From: an uncultured Clostridia bacterium
GTDB lineage: Bacteria > Bacillota > Clostridia > Christensenellales > Aristaeellaceae
NCBI GenBank assembly: GCA_934670175.1
Contig: CAKUOX010000008.1
Coordinates: 1-63,807, forward strand
DNA length: 63,807 nt
Direction: 5' to 3'
The position numbers and the translations under genes were made by a program. Below the pieces are notes generated by a model, which saw only the letters and a program-made list of their open reading frames with translations, had not been told where the DNA came from and ran no database searches. This document shows, in pieces, positions 1 to 8,269 of the stretch; within the stretch, counting starts at the first letter, position 1, and every line of letters starts with the position of its first letter.

Positions 1-151
1 TGTATCCTGTAATCTCATGATCTGCGAACGTTTTACAGTGCTCACATGTGGTGCGGAAGGTTTCCGCCTTCGCTTCCGGCATCATTCCCGGCAGCAGGCA
101 CAGCAGCAGCGCCGCGGCCAGCAATATGGCAAAATTCTTCTTCATCTTCAT
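1..151 (-). CDS. Exported protein, N-terminal part only (runs off the window)
   Basis: An open frame on the minus strand starts with ATG at 149-151, behind AAGGAGG at 154-160, and runs off the left edge after 50 codons. The first 30 or so residues form a signal peptide: basic KMKKN, then a Leu/Ala core, then a cleavage region near PEAKAE. The mature part begins ETFRTTCEHCKTF and so contains a CxxC pair soon after cleavage. No family is recognisable from this fragment. It lies downstream of the TetR gene on the same strand with a 60-base gap. The Met two codons downstream is an alternative start. Confidence 0.7.
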   Translation of the reverse strand, partial: MKMKKNFAILLAAALLLCLLPGMMPEAKAETFRTTCEHCKTFADHEITGY

Positions 152-210
152 AGCCTCCTTGAAATAGCGGTTTATTCTATCGGCGTTACGCCGCGGGAAA
201 CAGGGGGAGA

Positions 211-918
211 TCAGCAGTGGGGCGGCTTCTCGATGTCCTTGAGCGAAAATTCATAGCGCATTGCCAGCGCTTCAAACAGCCTGTGCATCACCTGTTCGGC
301 AATCTGCCGGATGTTCAGCCCCTGAACGAAACGAATTGCCCGATCCATTTCGTCCTTCGGAACGTTATATGCCCGCAGACTCATATCGAGGAACAGCCGC
401 AGCTTCTTTTCCAACGTCAGCTCGGCGTCGCAGGGGTGCGCCATGTAGCCGCGCATGATGCCGGCCGAGCCGATCTCCATAGCGTAGAAATCGCGCTGCG
501 TCAAATCGGGCAGATAGGGGCCAAAGATCTGGTGCAGCTCCCTTGAGGTCTCCTGAAAAATGTATTCGGACGCCTCCTTCTGGGTGTATGCCTCTATGTA
601 GATCTCGCGCAGGTTCTCGTTCAGCTCCGTCAGCGTCATCTGAATCGCCGTTTCGACCGCGTAGGTGTAGACCGGCGGCAGCTCCGCGCCCGCCGCGCCG
701 CGCGCCATGGCGAACTGATTGGAAAACATGAACGCCACCAGCTCGGTCAGCACGCCGTCCTTGGCACGGAAAATGTTCTGAAACGTGCTGTATGAAACCT
801 CGGCTTTGTCGACGATTTCCGCCAGCGTGGTTTTCCGGTAGCCCTTTTCCAGAAAGAGCTTCACGCAGACCGTCAGAATGCGCTTTTTCGCGGGCAGGCT
901 GGCGCTCGTAATGGCCAT
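211..918 (-). CDS. TetR/AcrR-family transcriptional regulator
   Basis: This is a 235-residue protein with a TetR-type DNA-binding domain at about residues 12-58 (KKRILTVCVKLFLEKGYRKT, then TTLAEIVDKAEVSYSTFQN) and a divergent all-helical ligand domain. The ATG at 916-918 is chosen. A GTG three codons upstream is in frame, but its only SD-like bases (GGA) lie one base away, too close to use. A consensus promoter lies upstream, and a perfect 14-base palindrome (TGGTGTATACACCA, 941-954) sits directly downstream of its -10 box, so autorepression is likely. The MATE exporter upstream on the same strand is a plausible target, but no copy of the palindrome was seen near its start. Confidence 0.85.
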   Translation of the reverse strand: MAITSASLPAKKRILTVCVKLFLEKGYRKTTLAEIVDKAEVSYSTFQNIFRAKDGVLTELVAFMFSNQFAMARGAAGAELPPVYTYAVETAIQMTLTELNENLREIYIEAYTQKEASEYIFQETSRELHQIFGPYLPDLTQRDFYAMEIGSAGIMRGYMAHPCDAELTLEKKLRLFLDMSLRAYNVPKDEMDRAIRFVQGLNIRQIAEQVMHRLFEALAMRYEFSLKDIEKPPHC

Positions 919-940
919 TGCGATCACATCCGTTTCAGTT

Positions 941-954
941 TGGTGTATACACCA
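941..954. promoter_or_regulatory. Probable TetR operator, perfect 14-bp palindrome
   Basis: TGGTGTATACACCA is a perfect inverted repeat lying two bases downstream of the -10 box of the TetR promoter, where a bound repressor would block initiation. Assignment to the adjacent TetR protein is inference from position. Confidence 0.65.
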
Positions 955-956
955 GT

Positions 957-985
957 ATTATAGCACAGCGCGGCCCAAAGCGCAA
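957..985 (-). promoter_or_regulatory. Promoter of the TetR gene
   Basis: On the minus strand TTGCGC (985-980) and TATAAT (962-957) are separated by 17 bases and point at the TetR start. Confidence 0.65.
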
Positions 986-1194
986 TAGCGGCAGGGGCGC
1001 AATAAGGTACAAAATTATGGCGACGCGCGCGTTCAATGAGTTTTTTATAACATAAATATAAATTTTGCGTTAGAATATGAAACGGGTGCGAAACGGCGGC
1101 ATGAGCGGCGAAAGGCGGCGCCGCCAGCCGGAATTCCATTATAGGATTTGTGGAGGCCACGGGGCTGCGGCTTTCCCATCCCAAAAATGACAAA

Positions 1195-1218
1195 ATCGAA
1201 GCAGCACACTGCTTCGAT
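1195..1218 (-). terminator. Intrinsic terminator of the MATE gene
   Basis: ATCGAAGCAG and CTGCTTCGAT form a perfect 10-bp stem around a CACA loop. Read on the minus strand it is followed by a T-rich stretch (TTTTGTCATTTTT) just after the MATE stop codon. Between this hairpin and the TetR promoter (986-1194) I see only AT-rich, non-coding sequence. Confidence 0.75.
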
Positions 1219-1232
1219 TCCAGAGAAAACAA

Positions 1233-2564
1233 TTAATAGTGATACTTCTTACGCTTTCGCAGCATGAACCAGAGCGACACGAACACGCCGAGCAGCTCGC
1301 TGGCGACCATCGAATACCACACGCCGTCCAGCTGCCATATGGCGGGCAGCGCCAGAATGCAGATCACCGGCAGCACCAGCGCGCGCATGAACGAGATCGC
1401 CGCCGATACCGCGCCGTCGTTCAGCGCCGTGAAGAAGGACGAGGTGTAGATATTGAACCACATGAACAGGAACGGTATGGAGCAGATGGTGAAGGCATGC
1501 GTGGTCATTTCCAGCAGGTTCGCGTCGTAGCCGATGAATAGCTTCGACAGCGTGCGCGCGAAGAGCATTGCCAGCGCCGTCAGCACCACGGCTGAAGCGG
1601 CCAGCAGCGTCAGGCTCTTTTTCAGCACATTTTTTATTTCCGCGTGGTTCTGCGCGCCGTAGTGGTAGCCCATCACGGGCGCGCTGCCCGTGGAATAGCC
1701 CACGAATATGCCCAGGAAGATGAACGCAGCGTACATGACCACGCCATAGGCCGCCACGCCGTCCTCGCCCGCGTACTTCATCAGCTGCAGGTTGTAGAGG
1801 ATGCCGGTGATCGACGCGGAAACGCTGGACATCATTTCGGAAGAGCCGTTCGCGCTGGCCTTGAGTATGGCGCCAAGCTCGATGCGCGTTCGGGTAAAGT
1901 GCAGCGCCGAATTATTGCTTCGGCTCAGAAACCACAGCAGCGGCATGCCCGCGCCCACGGTCTGGCTCAGCCCCGTGGCGAGCGCCGCGCCGAACACGCC
2001 CCACTTGAACACGGCCGTGAACAGGAAGTCCAGCAGCATGTTCGTGAAGCCCGCCAGCAGGGTGGCGTACAGCCCGAGCTTTGGCTGCTCGGCCACGATC
2101 AGGAAGCTCTGAACGCCGTACTGCACCACGAAGGCAACGATAAACACCATGCAGGTGTTGCCATAGACCATGATGTCGCCGATCATGTCATCCGTCGCGC
2201 CAAACACATAGGCCATCGGGCGCAGGAAAATGGCGCCGATCGCGCCGAAGAGCACGCCCGCGGCGATCATCAGGTAGACCATCATCGTGAAATACCGGCG
2301 CGCGCGGGGAATGTCGCCCTCGCCCAGCGTCTTGGCGGTCAGCGCGCTGCCGCCGATGCCCAGCATCGCGCCCACGCCGCCCAGAATTTGCAGGTAGGGG
2401 ATGATGAGGTTGACGGACGCGAACGCCGTCTTGCCGACAAAGTTTGAAATGAAGTATCCGTCCACCACGCTGTATATGGATGTAACGATCATCATGGTGA
2501 TGGACGGCAGGGTAAAGCGGATCAGCTTGCCGTAGCTGAAGTGATCCGAGAGTTGAATTCGCAT
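1233..2564 (-). CDS. MATE-family multidrug/Na+ antiporter
   Basis: This 443-residue polytopic membrane protein has the repeated six-helix halves of MATE exporters. It starts MRIQLSDHFSYGKLIRFTLP, and its first helix contains SIYSVVDGYFISNFVGKTAF, the characteristic MATE N-terminal pattern. Its likely role is extrusion of cationic drugs or metabolites coupled to Na+ or H+. The start at 2562-2564 lies 10 bases after AGGAGG (2575-2580). A Met nine codons upstream would place that SD inside the gene. The ABC permease ends 140 bases upstream on the same strand with no clear terminator between them, so co-transcription is possible. The specific substrate cannot be told. Confidence 0.88.
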   Translation of the reverse strand: MRIQLSDHFSYGKLIRFTLPSITMMIVTSIYSVVDGYFISNFVGKTAFASVNLIIPYLQILGGVGAMLGIGGSALTAKTLGEGDIPRARRYFTMMVYLMIAAGVLFGAIGAIFLRPMAYVFGATDDMIGDIMVYGNTCMVFIVAFVVQYGVQSFLIVAEQPKLGLYATLLAGFTNMLLDFLFTAVFKWGVFGAALATGLSQTVGAGMPLLWFLSRSNNSALHFTRTRIELGAILKASANGSSEMMSSVSASITGILYNLQLMKYAGEDGVAAYGVVMYAAFIFLGIFVGYSTGSAPVMGYHYGAQNHAEIKNVLKKSLTLLAASAVVLTALAMLFARTLSKLFIGYDANLLEMTTHAFTICSIPFLFMWFNIYTSSFFTALNDGAVSAAISFMRALVLPVICILALPAIWQLDGVWYSMVASELLGVFVSLWFMLRKRKKYHY

Positions 2565-2704
2565 TGGGGTCGTTCCTCCTGAGGTCAGCATGTGTGAAAT
2601 ATGGCGCCGTCAGATGTGCCGCAGCGGCGGCCGCTTCATCAGGCAGCACGCGGATTGAGGGGCGGCCTCACGGACAAGGATGATTTATGTTGCATCGCCC
2701 CCGT

Positions 2705-4306
2705 TTACAGCGCTGCAAATACCGCGCAGCCGCGCCGCCTGAGCCAGCAATACAGCAGCGCCGACAGCACCAGCGTTGCCGCTGTGCAGATGCCTGCGTA
2801 GGCCGCAAAGCCCAGCGTCCAGCCGCCCAGCGCCAGACAGCCCACCGCCAGCAGCACTATATATGCGAAGCCGCCGAGCAGAGCAAGCGCCACGCAGGCG
2901 CTCTGCTTGATGGGCGTAATTTCGTTCGTCCAGCTCAGGTTCGGCATTTTCAGCCCCAGAAACAGTCCAAATAGCGCCATCAGCAGCACGAACGCGCTCA
3001 CCAGCAGCGCGGCCATCAGTATTTCCACGGCGCTGAGCGCGCAGGCAATTGCCGCACAGGCGAGGCAGAACAGCGCGGGAATGCCGGTCAGAACGATTTG
3101 CAGCCCCAGCTTGGCGCGCAGCGCCTGCCACGGCGTGACCGGCAGCGACTGTATCAGCCACAGGCTCTTGCCCTCCAGTGATACCGAGGGCGCAGCTATA
3201 TCGTTCATCGAGGCCAGCAGGCAGACTGCCGCCGCCAGCAGCATCGGTATGGCGTCCGGATTTCCATCGAACACCGACGTGAGCGCCTGCGTCAGATCCG
3301 CGCCCTTGAACAGCAGCGCGACGCCGCCGATCGGCATCAGCAGTATGCCCAGACCGCAGTTGAGCGTGTAGTTGGGGCTTGCGATAAAGCGCGCCAGCTC
3401 GCGGCCGAACAGCGCCGCGCCCACGCTCCTGCGTTTGGCGGTGCGCTCGCGGTAGACGCGCCTGGCCGTATGGCCGGAGGCCGTGGCGATCTTCAGGAAG
3501 CTGCGCGAGATCAGCGCCCACATCAGCCCGAACAGCGCCAGCACCGCCGCCGACACGATCAGCATCGCGCGGCCGTCGCCCACGCCGACCCGACCGAACA
3601 GGTAGATCGGATACGCCGCGCCGCGGATCCTGTCGCCATAGAGCGCAGCGTTGGCGACCAGATCGGAGATCAGCGACTGCGCTTTAAAATAGAAGAAATA
3701 GTAGCCGCCGATGAACACCAGCGATACCAGCACGGTGATCAGGCTGCGGTTTTTCAGCTTCAGGCTGATCTTTGCCACCACCCAGCCCAGCGCGCAGGAC
3801 AGCGTGAGCACGAACAGCGAGATCAGCACCATCAGCAGCAGGCTGCCCAGCACGGCGCCCGTGCCGGCGGACACGTTTATCCAGTATACGATGGCTGCCG
3901 GCAGAAAGGCCACGCCGGAATACATCAGCCCCATCAGATACACGCCCATCAGCCGCGCGCCCATGATGGCGCTCACGGGGATCGGCATGCTCAGCAGCAG
4001 GTCGTTATCCTTGGCGAGATACAGGCCGGAATAGGTGTTGAACACGCTGCCAAACGCACCCAGCAGCACCGACAGCAGCCCCATCAGCGCAAAATACAGC
4101 CAGTTCATGCCGGCCTGCGCCAGCGGAGCGCAAATGGACGCGGACAGATAGGCGAACAGACCGCCCAGCACGCCCAGCATGATCAGCGCGAACATTACAA
4201 TATACGCGATCGTCGCGCCCTTCGAGCGCGCGCGATTCTTTTTCGCATCATAGAAGTAGCTGCGGAAGATCTCCGTCAGCTGCTTCTTCAATAGAATTCT
4301 CAGCAT
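2705..4306 (-). CDS. ABC exporter, membrane subunit
   Basis: This 533-residue protein has about a dozen hydrophobic segments and starts MLRILLKKQLTEIFRSYFYD. It overlaps the upstream ATPase gene by 7 bases, the usual ATPase-permease pairing of two-gene ABC-2 exporters. The N-terminal amphipathic stretch followed by TM1 (IAYIVMFALIMLGVLGGLFA) fits that class, as does an internal hydrophilic loop at about 260-310. Substrate unknown. Confidence 0.85.
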   Translation of the reverse strand: MLRILLKKQLTEIFRSYFYDAKKNRARSKGATIAYIVMFALIMLGVLGGLFAYLSASICAPLAQAGMNWLYFALMGLLSVLLGAFGSVFNTYSGLYLAKDNDLLLSMPIPVSAIMGARLMGVYLMGLMYSGVAFLPAAIVYWINVSAGTGAVLGSLLLMVLISLFVLTLSCALGWVVAKISLKLKNRSLITVLVSLVFIGGYYFFYFKAQSLISDLVANAALYGDRIRGAAYPIYLFGRVGVGDGRAMLIVSAAVLALFGLMWALISRSFLKIATASGHTARRVYRERTAKRRSVGAALFGRELARFIASPNYTLNCGLGILLMPIGGVALLFKGADLTQALTSVFDGNPDAIPMLLAAAVCLLASMNDIAAPSVSLEGKSLWLIQSLPVTPWQALRAKLGLQIVLTGIPALFCLACAAIACALSAVEILMAALLVSAFVLLMALFGLFLGLKMPNLSWTNEITPIKQSACVALALLGGFAYIVLLAVGCLALGGWTLGFAAYAGICTAATLVLSALLYCWLRRRGCAVFAAL

Positions 4307-5013
4307 GATTCTTCCTCCAGCTCAAGGAATACATCCTCCAGCGTATCGTCGCCGCGCACATCCGCCATCGTGCCGGAACGGATCAGCTTGCCGTTTTTGA
4401 TGATGGCCACCTTGTCGCACAGCTTTTCCGCCACCTCCAGCACATGCGTGGAGAAGAAGATCGCGCCGCCGGCATCACAGAAATCACGCATCATGCCCTT
4501 GAGCAGATGCGAGGCCTTGGGATCGAGCCCGACGAAGGGTTCGTCCATGATGATGAGCTTTGGCTCATGCAGCCACGCCGCGATGATCGCCAGCTTCTGC
4601 TTCATGCCGTGGGAATAGGCGGCGATGGGCTGGGCAAGGCTGTCCGTCAGCTCGAAGCGATCCGCGTTTTCGCGAATGCGCGCCTGCCGTTCCGACGGGC
4701 TGATGCCGAAAATATCGGCGATGAAGTTCAGGTACTTGATGCCCGTCATGTATTCATACAGATCGGGGTTGTCCGGAATGTAGGCGATCTCGCGCTTGCA
4801 CGCGAGCGGCTCGGCCTTGACGGACTTGCCGCAGACGTAGATCTCGCCCGCGTCAAACTGCAATATGCCCGCTACGGATTTCAGCGTGGTGGTCTTGCCT
4901 GCGCCATTGTGGCCGATGAAGCCGTAAATCTCGCCGGGCTGGATGTGCAGGTTCAGATCGTCCACGGCCTTCTTTTCGCCGTAGGTCTTGGTGAAATGCT
5001 CGATTCGAAGCAT
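4300..5013 (-). CDS. ABC exporter, ATP-binding subunit
   Basis: This is a 237-residue ABC ATPase. Walker A is GHNGAGKTT (34-42), the signature is YSHGMKQ (133-139, the variant common in ABC-2 exporters), and Walker B is LIIMDEP (153-159). The SD AAGGAG precedes the ATG. A strong promoter with a partial palindrome at its start point lies upstream. It energises the permease at 2705-4306. Confidence 0.92.
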   Translation of the reverse strand: MLRIEHFTKTYGEKKAVDDLNLHIQPGEIYGFIGHNGAGKTTTLKSVAGILQFDAGEIYVCGKSVKAEPLACKREIAYIPDNPDLYEYMTGIKYLNFIADIFGISPSERQARIRENADRFELTDSLAQPIAAYSHGMKQKLAIIAAWLHEPKLIIMDEPFVGLDPKASHLLKGMMRDFCDAGGAIFFSTHVLEVAEKLCDKVAIIKNGKLIRSGTMADVRGDDTLEDVFLELEEESC

Positions 5014-5095
5014 GTTTCTTTCGCTCTCCTTATATGCTGATTTCAGGGCGTCGCACGGGGATCATGCCCGCTGCGCCGCCCTGATGATTGAATAC

Positions 5096-5141
5096 CTAAT
5101 GGTCGTTAGCGTATTATAACAGCCAAAACGATTCGCGTCAA
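5096..5141 (-). promoter_or_regulatory. Promoter and possible operator of the ABC exporter operon
   Basis: On the minus strand TTGACG (5141-5136) and TATAAT (5118-5113) are 17 bases apart. The inverted repeat CTAACGACCATTAG (5109-5096, outer arms CTAA/TTAG) covers the expected start point, a typical repressor position. Which regulator binds is unknown. Confidence 0.65.
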
Positions 5142-5174
5142 GCATGAAATACCTGCTGGAAACGTAAAAAACAT

Positions 5175-5205
5175 GCGCACCGGCGAAAATACTGCGCCGG
5201 TGCGC
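5175..5205 (-). terminator. Intrinsic terminator of the small exported-protein gene
   Basis: GCGCACCGGCG and CGCCGGTGCGC form a perfect 11-bp stem with a 9-base loop, followed on the minus strand by ATGTTTTTTACG. Confidence 0.85.
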
Positions 5206-5238
5206 TGCAAACGCAATATGCCTTTGAGCGGAGCCGCC

Positions 5239-5625
5239 TTATTCGGTCTCCTGGTACAAATAGAAGGTATATACCACGTCGGGGCCTGCCCAGACCATCG
5301 CGCCCTCCTCGTTGAAGCTCAGCGTGACGGATTCGTCCGCGTTTTTCAGCAGCAGCTTGCCGTCCTCGAGCGTTCCTTCGAATTCCTGAACGCGGCTGCC
5401 GACGCCGACGGCTTCCTCAGCCATCTGCGCGTGGCCGTTTTCAATTTTGAATATCATCGTATAGCGGTATTCGCTCATGGCGTGCAGCTCGCCGTCGGCA
5501 AAGACCGTGTCCGCCACCCAGATGCCGTCGAAGGCTTCGAGCGTGATCTCGTTATGGACATTTTCTGCCAGCGCAAGCCCCGTCAGCATCAGCGCGGCCA
5601 GCACGATACAAAACAGCTTTTTCAT
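5239..5625 (-). CDS. Small exported protein of unknown function
   Basis: This 128-residue product has a clear signal peptide (MKKLFCIVLAALMLTGLALA, cleavage before ENVH). The mature part is rich in beta-type sequence: ITLEAFDGIWVADTVFADGE near the start, and FEGTLEDGKLLLKNADESVT and MVWAGPDVVYTFYL near the end, reminiscent of lipocalin-like or META-type beta barrels. The Met at 5623-5625 lies 7 bases after GGAGG. The ATG six codons upstream has no SD. It has no lipobox Cys. It stands alone with its own terminator. Function not assigned. Confidence 0.75.
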   Translation of the reverse strand: MKKLFCIVLAALMLTGLALAENVHNEITLEAFDGIWVADTVFADGELHAMSEYRYTMIFKIENGHAQMAEEAVGVGSRVQEFEGTLEDGKLLLKNADESVTLSFNEEGAMVWAGPDVVYTFYLYQETE

Positions 5626-5694
5626 TTTAAACCTCCGAAGCATGGAATCCCGCAGGGCGGAAGAACCCTCCTGCGGATTTGGGAATCAGTAAAA

Positions 5695-5731
5695 CCATGG
5701 CGAGCCGCATATGCCTTGCGGCTCGCCATGG
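5695..5731 (-). terminator. Terminator after the E2 gene
   Basis: A perfect 15-bp stem (CCATGGCGAGCCGCA with its complement) around a 7-base loop directly follows the E2 stop codon. On the minus strand it runs into TTTTACTGA. A second, weaker hairpin (CCGCAGG/CCTGCGG, about 5648-5677) lies in the leader of the next gene. Confidence 0.75.
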
Positions 5732-5744
5732 CCATTTGGGGCGC

Positions 5745-7271
5745 TTACAGCAGCAGCGCGGGAACCTCCAGCAGCTTCTTGACCCGCTGCAGGAACTGCG
5801 CGGCGGGTGCGCCGTCTACGATGCGATGGTCGTAGGTGAGGCTCAGCCACAGCATATTGCGCGCCTGAACGCTGTCGTCAGGCATGACGACCGGGCGCTT
5901 CTTCATCGCGCCGACGGCCAGAATGCCGGCCTCGGGCTTGTTGACGATGGCCGTGAAGCTGTCCACGCCGAACATGCCCAGGTTCGTTACGGTAAACGTG
6001 CCGCCGGAGAGCTCGTCCGGATTCAGGCCGCCCTCCTTGGTGCGCGTGCCCAGATCCTTGGCCTTAGCGGAGATCTCGGTCAGCGTCAGCTTATCCGCGC
6101 CCTTGATAACGGGAACCAGCAGTCCCGTATCGGTGGCGACGGCCATGCCGACGTTGACGTAGTGCTTCTGAATGATGGCCGTATCGGTCATGGTGGCGTT
6201 CATCATCGGGAACTCGGTCAGCGCCTTGGCGACGCAGCGGATCACGATGTCGTTGTAGCTGACCTTCACGCCCTGTGCCTTCAGCTGTTCGCGCAGGCGC
6301 ACGCATTCGGTCATATCGACCTCCATGCGGTGGTTGGCCTGTGCCAGCTCGGTCAGGCTTTCGTGCATGCGCTGCGCGATGATTTTGCGCATGCCCTTGA
6401 GCGGGATCACCGTTTCCAGCTCGGACGGCGCGGCGGCTTCGACGGCGGCCGGCGCGGGGGAAACTGCGGCTGGGGCGGGCGAAGCTGCCCTGGCAGCCTT
6501 CACGTCGCGCTCGATGATCAGTCCGTCGGGGCCGGAGCCCTTCACGGTGGCGATGTCCACGCCCCTTTCCTCGGCGACCATGCGCGCGCGCGGGCTCGCG
6601 AAAATGCGTCCGCCCTCCGCGGGCGCGGCCTCGGCTGCGGGCGCTTCCTCAGCGGCTTCGCCGTTCAGGAAGGCGTCCACGTTGGTGCCGGCGGGGCCGA
6701 CCAGCGCGATGGTCTCGGTCACGGGTACCATGTCGCCCTCTTCGTAGAGCAGCTTGAGAATCGTGCCGGTGGCGGTGGAATCGATGGTGATGGAGAGCTT
6801 GTCGGTCTCCATTTCAAACAGCGGCTCACCCTCCTTGACCTCTTCGCCCTCATGCTTGAGCCAGGTGGTGATGATGCCCTCGGTCATTTGCAGACCCTGC
6901 TTGGGCAGGATGATCTTCTGCACGCCCGCGGGCAGCGCGCCGGGGGCCTTTGCCGCGGGCGCGGCCTCGGCTGCGGGGGCAGTTTCGGCTGCGGGGGCGT
7001 CGCTGCCCGCGAGCAGCGCGGAAATGTCCTCGCCGGGCTGGCCGACGATGGCGATGGTCTCGGTCACGGGCACCATGTCGCCCTCTTCGTAGAGCAGCTT
7101 GAGCACCGTGCCGGTGGCGGTGGAATCGATGGTGATGGAGAGCTTGTCGGTCTCCATTTCAAACAGCGGCTCGCCCTCCTTGACCTGCTCGCCCTCATGC
7201 TTGAGCCAGGTGGTGATGATGCCCTCGGTCATTTGCAGACCCTGCTTGGGAAGAATAATTTTCTGTGCCAT
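5745..7271 (-). CDS. Dihydrolipoamide acyltransferase (E2) with two lipoyl domains
   Basis: This is the E2 core of a 2-oxoacid or acetoin dehydrogenase complex (508 residues). It has lipoyl domain 1 (1-80, lipoyl Lys43 in EMETDKLSI), an Ala/Pro linker, lipoyl domain 2 (118-195, Lys158 in the same motif), a second linker, a peripheral subunit-binding domain at about 225-262 (FASPRARMVAEERGVD), and the catalytic domain ending in DHRIVDG. The last is the HxxxDG active site. The two lipoyl domains are almost identical, with about three differences in 70 residues, and their DNA (about 6712-6920 and 7054-7263) is nearly identical too, so the duplication is recent or maintained by gene conversion. 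It is last in the operon. No E3 (lipoamide dehydrogenase) gene is present in the window. Confidence 0.93.
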   Translation of the reverse strand: MAQKIILPKQGLQMTEGIITTWLKHEGEQVKEGEPLFEMETDKLSITIDSTATGTVLKLLYEEGDMVPVTETIAIVGQPGEDISALLAGSDAPAAETAPAAEAAPAAKAPGALPAGVQKIILPKQGLQMTEGIITTWLKHEGEEVKEGEPLFEMETDKLSITIDSTATGTILKLLYEEGDMVPVTETIALVGPAGTNVDAFLNGEAAEEAPAAEAAPAEGGRIFASPRARMVAEERGVDIATVKGSGPDGLIIERDVKAARAASPAPAAVSPAPAAVEAAAPSELETVIPLKGMRKIIAQRMHESLTELAQANHRMEVDMTECVRLREQLKAQGVKVSYNDIVIRCVAKALTEFPMMNATMTDTAIIQKHYVNVGMAVATDTGLLVPVIKGADKLTLTEISAKAKDLGTRTKEGGLNPDELSGGTFTVTNLGMFGVDSFTAIVNKPEAGILAVGAMKKRPVVMPDDSVQARNMLWLSLTYDHRIVDGAPAAQFLQRVKKLLEVPALLL

Positions 7272-7288
7272 GTTTCGTTCTCCTCGGC

Positions 7289-8269
7289 TTAGCGGTAGCA
7301 GACCTGCCTGCAGGCGGCGACGATGTCGGCGACCTGCGGCGTGGCGGCATTTTCAAGGTTCACGTTGAAGGGCAGCGGGCAGGCCTTGGTGCCCAGGCGC
7401 ACGGGTGCGGCGTCCAGATAGCGGAAGGCTTCCTCGGTGACCATGGCGGCGACCTCAGCGCCCCAGCCTGCGTTGCGGTGCGCTTCGTGAACGACCACCA
7501 GGCGGCCGGTCTTTTTCACAGAATTGATGATGGTCTCCTTGTCGAAGGGAACCAGCGTGCGCGGGTCGATGACCTCGGCGCTGATGCCGTCCTTGGCGAG
7601 CGCCTCGGCGGCCTCCAGCGCGCGGGAAACGTAGAGCAGGTTGGCCACGATGGTCACGTCCGTGCCCTCGCGCTTGACGTCCGCCACGCCGAAGGGGATC
7701 ATGAAATCGGGATCGTCCGGCACATCCATCTTGGAGGCGTACAGCGCCTTGTGCTCAAAGACCATCACAGGGTTATCATCGCGGATGGCGGTGCGCAGCA
7801 GGCCGGCTGCGTCACGGCCGGTGGACGGGCAGGCGACCTTGATTCCCGGGAAGTGCATGAAGATGGTCTCCAGCGACTGGGAGTGCGTCGCGGCGTTGCC
7901 GCGGCCGATGCCCTCCTGACCGCGAATGACCAGCGGAATCTTCGCGCGGCCGCCGAAGATATAGCGCGTCTTGGCGACCTGGTTGATCAGCTGATCCGCA
8001 GCGACCAGAGAAAAGTCCATATACATCAGCTCAACGATGGGGCGCATGCCGGTGCACGCCGCGCCCAGACCGGCGCCGATGAAGCCGGCTTCGCTGATGG
8101 GGGTGTTAAAGGCGCGCTCACGGCCGAATTCTTTGGTCAGATCGCGCGTGCAGCCGAAGATAGAGCCGATGGTCTCAATGTCTTCGCCCATGATAAAGAC
8201 CTTTTCATCGCGGCGCATTTCGGCGGCGATGGTATCGCGTACTGCCATTGCGTAGGTTTTGATGCTCAT
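7289..8269 (-). CDS. Dehydrogenase E1 component, beta subunit (acetoin/2-oxoacid type)
   Basis: This 326-residue transketolase-like E1-beta begins MSIKTYAMAVRDTIAAEMRR and carries the family blocks GEDIETIGSIFGCTRDL, NTPISEAGFIGAGLGAA and GRGNAATHSQSLE. With E1-alpha it performs the TPP-dependent cleavage or decarboxylation and reductive acylation of the E2 lipoyl group. The start overlaps the E1-alpha stop by 4 bases (ATGA), indicating coupled translation. Sequence alone does not separate acetoin from pyruvate or other 2-oxoacid substrates; the style is closest to AcoB-type subunits. Confidence 0.92.
   Translation of the reverse strand: MSIKTYAMAVRDTIAAEMRRDEKVFIMGEDIETIGSIFGCTRDLTKEFGRERAFNTPISEAGFIGAGLGAACTGMRPIVELMYMDFSLVAADQLINQVAKTRYIFGGRAKIPLVIRGQEGIGRGNAATHSQSLETIFMHFPGIKVACPSTGRDAAGLLRTAIRDDNPVMVFEHKALYASKMDVPDDPDFMIPFGVADVKREGTDVTIVANLLYVSRALEAAEALAKDGISAEVIDPRTLVPFDKETIINSVKKTGRLVVVHEAHRNAGWGAEVAAMVTEEAFRYLDAAPVRLGTKACPLPFNVNLENAATPQVADIVAACRQVCYR

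Noticed and set aside
924..1232. A 102-codon minus-strand frame between the TetR and MATE genes
   Set aside because: It runs through the MATE terminator and the TetR promoter/operator, has no SD, and shows no family resemblance.
5679..7292. A 537-codon plus-strand frame opposite the E2 gene
   Set aside because: Gly/His/Arg/Leu-rich shadow of the conserved E2 coding sequence. Its internal repeat only mirrors the duplicated lipoyl domains.
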